From Rubrobacter sp. (GTDB lineage: Bacteria > Actinomycetota > Rubrobacteria > Rubrobacterales > Rubrobacteraceae), in the NCBI GenBank assembly GCA_013695335.1, contig JACDAR010000159.1, forward strand, positions 1-45,414: DNA of 45,414 nucleotides. The letters are read 5' to 3'. Shown one piece after another: positions 41,790 through 45,414 of this stretch. The position numbers and the translations under genes were made by a program. Under the pieces are notes generated by a model. That model did not search any database. It had not been told where the DNA came from and was given only the letters and a program-made list of their open reading frames with translations. Within the stretch, counting starts at the first letter, position 1; each line of letters opens with the position of its first letter.

Positions 41790-42684
41790 CAGCGATGCTC
41801 GTTCTCTCTGCGGTGAGAATTTCTCGCAACTTTGTCTCATCTTCCGGTGCGAGCGTGATGTTGAAAGTTTCGCGGAGCGCCTGTATCGCTTCGTTCTCGG
41901 ATAAGCCTCGCTTATGCGACGTTCCATCTGGATATTTGGAGATGAAGGTGTTTCCGCCCAGCGTGTACCTGACGTTCGGCTTGACCATTACGGCTCTCGG
42001 CTGGGTTACGAACGGCGAGTCTGGATGGGTCGCCGTGTAATGGTTGTAGACCACGTAATCTATGAAACGCTGCGGTTCTTGTGTGAAGGAATAGAGGTCC
42101 ATCCAGCCTTCAGCCTCGGGAGAGCGCAGCCGCCACGAACCGTCATCCTGTTGCGCGAGGCCGTAGGTCCAGCCGCCCTGGCGCGAGACCGCGCCGTCCT
42201 CGAACGGGATCGGCTCCAGAAGCGTCGCCCCGAAACCGACATCCGCAAGCCACTCCGTTTCCCCAGCCTCGACGATCAGCAACATGTGGGTGCGGGCAGC
42301 CTGTACCCGGCCTGCCAGCCGCCTCACCTTGAACCCGAGACACTCCAGCAAGGCCGAAAACAGTAGGTTGTGCTCGAAGCAGTACCCGCCTCGCCCCTGG
42401 TGAACCAGCTTATCCTGCACATCATCCAGCCACAGGGAGATGCCGTGTTTCAGCACCACGTTCAGGTTCTCGAACGGGATGCTGTCTGCGTGGGCGCGGT
42501 GTAGTCTATGCAGCGTCTCCGCATCGGTGCGGAGGTCTCCGCTGTACCCCACGCGGGCAAGGTAAGAGTCTACGTCTAGCTTTCCAACGTCCCACTCGTT
42601 GCTTGATCCGCTGTTTTCGGAATGGATACGCCGATCTGAAGTGTTCACTTGAGAATCCTCCGGGTCGTCTCGAATGGTCTTCAT
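41770..42684 (-). CDS. Arylamine N-acetyltransferase
   Basis: HADSIPFENLNVVL, catalytic Cys in QGRGGYCFEHN, His in ARTHMLLIV, Asp in LADVGFGATLLEPI. Confidence 0.94.
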   Translation of the reverse strand: MKTIRDDPEDSQVNTSDRRIHSENSGSSNEWDVGKLDVDSYLARVGYSGDLRTDAETLHRLHRAHADSIPFENLNVVLKHGISLWLDDVQDKLVHQGRGGYCFEHNLLFSALLECLGFKVRRLAGRVQAARTHMLLIVEAGETEWLADVGFGATLLEPIPFEDGAVSRQGGWTYGLAQQDDGSWRLRSPEAEGWMDLYSFTQEPQRFIDYVVYNHYTATHPDSPFVTQPRAVMVKPNVRYTLGGNTFISKYPDGTSHKRGLSENEAIQALRETFNITLAPEDETKLREILTAERTSIADEARRS

Positions 42685-44066
42685 TTCCGCGCCAACCTGT
42701 CTGGTGCCTCGGTGGCGTCGCGGATGTTCGGGGTGAGGTTGTGAGGGTCTTGATCCGTATCGTCTATCCCAAAACCGACGATCCGCTCCGGGTAAACCCG
42801 GATGATCGTCATGTCAGGCTTATCTATTGCTTCAGCGTGGCCGCGGATTTCGAGGCATCTGACACGCCACGGATGGCGCGATGTGATGTCGTCCACGACG
42901 AACGCGGCCCGCCCGTTGGCCGCCACGTTGCGGAACTTGCGGCTCGATGCCATGTTGAAGCCCCGGATATCTATCGCCGCGACATCGGGGTTGTAATGAA
43001 AACCGACCGGGCTGACCTGAAGCGGGCCGTTCGGCTGGACAGTCGCGAGCCTTCCCAGAGTCTGTGACTCCAGGTAGTCGAGTTCTGCCCGCGTGAAAGG
43101 TGTTGGACGCTGCGTGACGAGGAGCGTCTTGCCTACGGTGTCGCGGGACTCTATGGCGGCGTGAGCTTCGGCAGCCTGCTCAAGTGGGAAGATCTGGCCG
43201 ACCACCGGTCGCAAATGGCTCTCCGCCGCATCCGAGAGCGCGGCCTCGGTGTGGGCACGCGCCTCCTCTGGTGTCGGCCGCCACAGGCCGATCTTCTTCA
43301 CGCCGCGTTCTTCAGCATCCTCATCCGAGATGCCTGCCCATTCGCCGCTCGCCATCCCGAAGCTGACCATACGGCCGCCGCGTTCGAGCAGCCCGAACGC
43401 TGACCTTCCGATCTCACCCCCAACCCCGTCAAAGACTACGTCAATGCCCGCGAAGGCTTCACTAATCTGATCCTCCCACCCGGATTGCAGGTAATCCACT
43501 GCAACATCCGCGCCCAACTCGCGCGCTCTGGCTACCTTCCGTTCGCCACCGGCGACGGCGGCAACCCTTGCCCCGGCGGATTTTGCGAGCTGGACGAGCA
43601 GGGAACCGAGTCCACCGGCGGCTGCTTCGACCAGTACGCGATCTCCTTCGCACAAAGATGCAACCTGCATCAGAGCCTTCGCCGTGCGCCCATCCGCGAG
43701 CAACGCAGTCGCGACATCGAGTCCCAGGTTCTCTGGAACCGGAACCAGGCTATCTGCATCCAGGGCGGCGAGGCTCGCGTACCCGCCAGACCCGCCCGTG
43801 ATGGCGATCACCCGTTTACCTATCAAAGATTCGTCAATATCCGGCCCGACTGAAACTACGGTGCCGCCGACGCCGTTGCCAGGGATCATGGGCAGCTTCG
43901 CCTCGAAAGGACCGAAACCATTCGCCCGAAACTGGGTGTCGATAAAGGTGATGTTGGCGTAGGCTACTTCGATCATCGCCTGCCCCGGTCCCGCCACGGG
44001 ATCCGGAGCGTCTCCAGCCACGAGTGCCTCGGGGCTGCCGAATTCCTCTAGCCATACGGCTTTCAT
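42681..44066 (-). CDS. Fusion: quinone oxidoreductase-like MDR protein + PPOX-class F420-dependent split-barrel domain
   Basis: N-term MKAVWLEEFGSPEAL...GDRVLVEAAAGGLGSLLVQLAKSAGARVAAVAGG..VVFDGVGG; C-term FTRAELDYLESQTLGRLATVQPNGPLQVSPVGFHYNPDVAAIDIRG..SRKFRNVAANGRAAFVVDD; one uninterrupted ORF. Confidence 0.88.
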   Translation of the reverse strand: MKAVWLEEFGSPEALVAGDAPDPVAGPGQAMIEVAYANITFIDTQFRANGFGPFEAKLPMIPGNGVGGTVVSVGPDIDESLIGKRVIAITGGSGGYASLAALDADSLVPVPENLGLDVATALLADGRTAKALMQVASLCEGDRVLVEAAAGGLGSLLVQLAKSAGARVAAVAGGERKVARARELGADVAVDYLQSGWEDQISEAFAGIDVVFDGVGGEIGRSAFGLLERGGRMVSFGMASGEWAGISDEDAEERGVKKIGLWRPTPEEARAHTEAALSDAAESHLRPVVGQIFPLEQAAEAHAAIESRDTVGKTLLVTQRPTPFTRAELDYLESQTLGRLATVQPNGPLQVSPVGFHYNPDVAAIDIRGFNMASSRKFRNVAANGRAAFVVDDITSRHPWRVRCLEIRGHAEAIDKPDMTIIRVYPERIVGFGIDDTDQDPHNLTPNIRDATEAPDRLARK

Positions 44067-45373
44067 CTGGGATCACTTCCTTCTGGGTCGATGGTTCTCG
44101 TTTGTTTCGGGCTTTTCTCCTGGTCGAGGGGGTTGGAGATCTCATCCCGGTCGAGCCTGGGGATCAGGATCGCTGCCGCAGCCAGAAAACCGGGTACGAT
44201 CCCGGCTACTAGAAAGATGGGCGTCAAGCCGAACGCCGCACCAGCCGGACCAGCTATCGCCATCGAGACTGGCATCAAAGCCAGCGAGACGAAGAAATCC
44301 AGGCTCGAAACACGACCGCGCAGCCGGTCTGGAACCCGGCGTTGCAGGAGGGTTCCCCATATCACCGTCGCCGCCGAGAAGGTCGCGCCGACGACGAACA
44401 TGGCGGCGCAGATCACCCACAGCGAGCCCGCGAAACCAACGACAGCGAACGGCAGCGCCCCCAGTCCCCACAGAAAAATCATCGCGGTCAGATACCTGCG
44501 GGGCAGACGCCGGGCCGAGATTCCGAGTGCCCCAGCCGCTCCGCCAACCCCGAAGGCAGCGAGCGCGAGGCCATAATCCTCTGCGCCACCGCCGAGGTTG
44601 TCCCTGATTGCAAACGGCAGCAACACCTCCATAGGGCCGATGATGAGCAACACGATCAGGAGCGCAAACAGAAGCGTCGCCCACAACCAACTCGTTCTCC
44701 GCACGTAGCCGAAACCTTCGCGTAGGTCAGCGAAGACCGCCGCCGCGCCTGTTTCATCCGAGGCGATCCGAGGTTTCTGTTTTCGGACGTTCATCGCCAC
44801 GAGGCAGGAGGCGGAGATCAGGTACGTCACGCTTCCCGCGAGTATGGCGAGGCCGGGTGAGAGCGACGCGACCACGACGCCCCCGAGCACGGGTCCGGCT
44901 GCCTGCTGGGCGAGCGGGCGGAGCGTCCCTTCCAGGCCGTTAGCCGCAAGTAGTTCGTCCTCTGGGAGAAGGTGGGGCAGGAGCGCAGTATATGAGGGAA
45001 TAAAGAACGCCTCGCCGGCCCCTATCACCAACCCGCCAATCGCCAGGTGCCAGATCTCCAGCGCGCCCGTGAGCGAGAGTACGCCGAGGACTAGCAGGAC
45101 TGTCGCACGCGTGAGATCGGAGGCGAGCATGACGAGGCGTTGGGGCAGCCGGTCGGCGGCGACCCCGCCGAACAGCACGAAGGCGACGAGGCCGACGCCG
45201 AACAACGCGGTAACGAGCGAGAGTTCCGCTGGCCCGCCGCCAAGAGATATTACCTGCCACGCCAGGGCGACCAGCCACAGCCCGCTACCGGCAAGAGAAA
45301 TCGCGAGTCCAGTCCACAGCAGGCGGAAGTCGCGGTGCCGCAGCGGCATCAAGGGCCGCAGCGCTGCGCTCAT
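44063..45373 (-). CDS. MFS transporter (EntS/MFS_3-like exporter)
   Basis: LRHRDFRLLWTGLAISLAGSGLWLVALAWQV..GGVAADRLPQRLVML...; ~12 hydrophobic segments; start taken at ATG 45373 (TTG 45400 possible). Confidence 0.88.
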   Translation of the reverse strand: MSAALRPLMPLRHRDFRLLWTGLAISLAGSGLWLVALAWQVISLGGGPAELSLVTALFGVGLVAFVLFGGVAADRLPQRLVMLASDLTRATVLLVLGVLSLTGALEIWHLAIGGLVIGAGEAFFIPSYTALLPHLLPEDELLAANGLEGTLRPLAQQAAGPVLGGVVVASLSPGLAILAGSVTYLISASCLVAMNVRKQKPRIASDETGAAAVFADLREGFGYVRRTSWLWATLLFALLIVLLIIGPMEVLLPFAIRDNLGGGAEDYGLALAAFGVGGAAGALGISARRLPRRYLTAMIFLWGLGALPFAVVGFAGSLWVICAAMFVVGATFSAATVIWGTLLQRRVPDRLRGRVSSLDFFVSLALMPVSMAIAGPAGAAFGLTPIFLVAGIVPGFLAAAAILIPRLDRDEISNPLDQEKSPKQTRTIDPEGSDPR

Positions 45374-45414
45374 CCGTCGCGGTGTCCGGCGGGAAGTCAA
45401 CCGGAATATCCCGT

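Noticed and set aside
1-45414. CRISPR arrays, prophage genes, intact IS transposases, rRNA
   Set aside because: No regularly spaced repeats and no transposase, integrase or phage structural motifs seen in the supplied ORFs.

Overview
GC-rich bacterial chromosome segment. Gene content and order suggest a deep-branching actinobacterial lineage, possibly Rubrobacter-like; this is inference only. Most of it is three conserved housekeeping blocks on the + strand: (i) lepA(partial)-[tetR-P450]-hrcA-dnaJ-rsmE-HIT-yqeY-orf97-phoH-pgpH-like-ybeY-DGK/PAP2-cdd-era-deoC-recO-dgt-GNAT; (ii) ppc (- strand), dnaG, tRNA-Asn(GTT) and a CAT-anticodon tRNA; (iii) a division/cell-wall (dcw) cluster mraZ-rsmH-ftsL-ftsI-murF-mraY-murD-ftsW-murG-murC-ftsQ-ftsA-ftsZ-pgeF-yggS-sepF-proC-yggT-divIVA-yggU, then a nuclease-like DUF4268-type gene and rluD. 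The right end carries a compact - strand accessory operon: MFS exporter, a quinone oxidoreductase fused to an F420/PPOX split-barrel domain, arylamine N-acetyltransferase and a small membrane protein. The observations I rate highest are: that operon, read as a possible reduce/acetylate/export detoxification system; apparent CTG starts for mraZ and ybeY; a three-repeat 10-bp-phased MraZ-box-like site overlapping the mraZ RBS; a MITE-like inverted-repeat element in the phoH leader; a TetR-P450 cassette with a near-consensus promoter and tandem operator-like palindromes; a kinase-phosphatase (DGK-PAP2) fusion; a 101-nt ftsW/murG overlap; and a candidate regulated ftsZ promoter inside ftsA. No CRISPR array, rRNA, or intact transposase/integrase was seen. 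All homology calls are from reading motifs, not from database searches.
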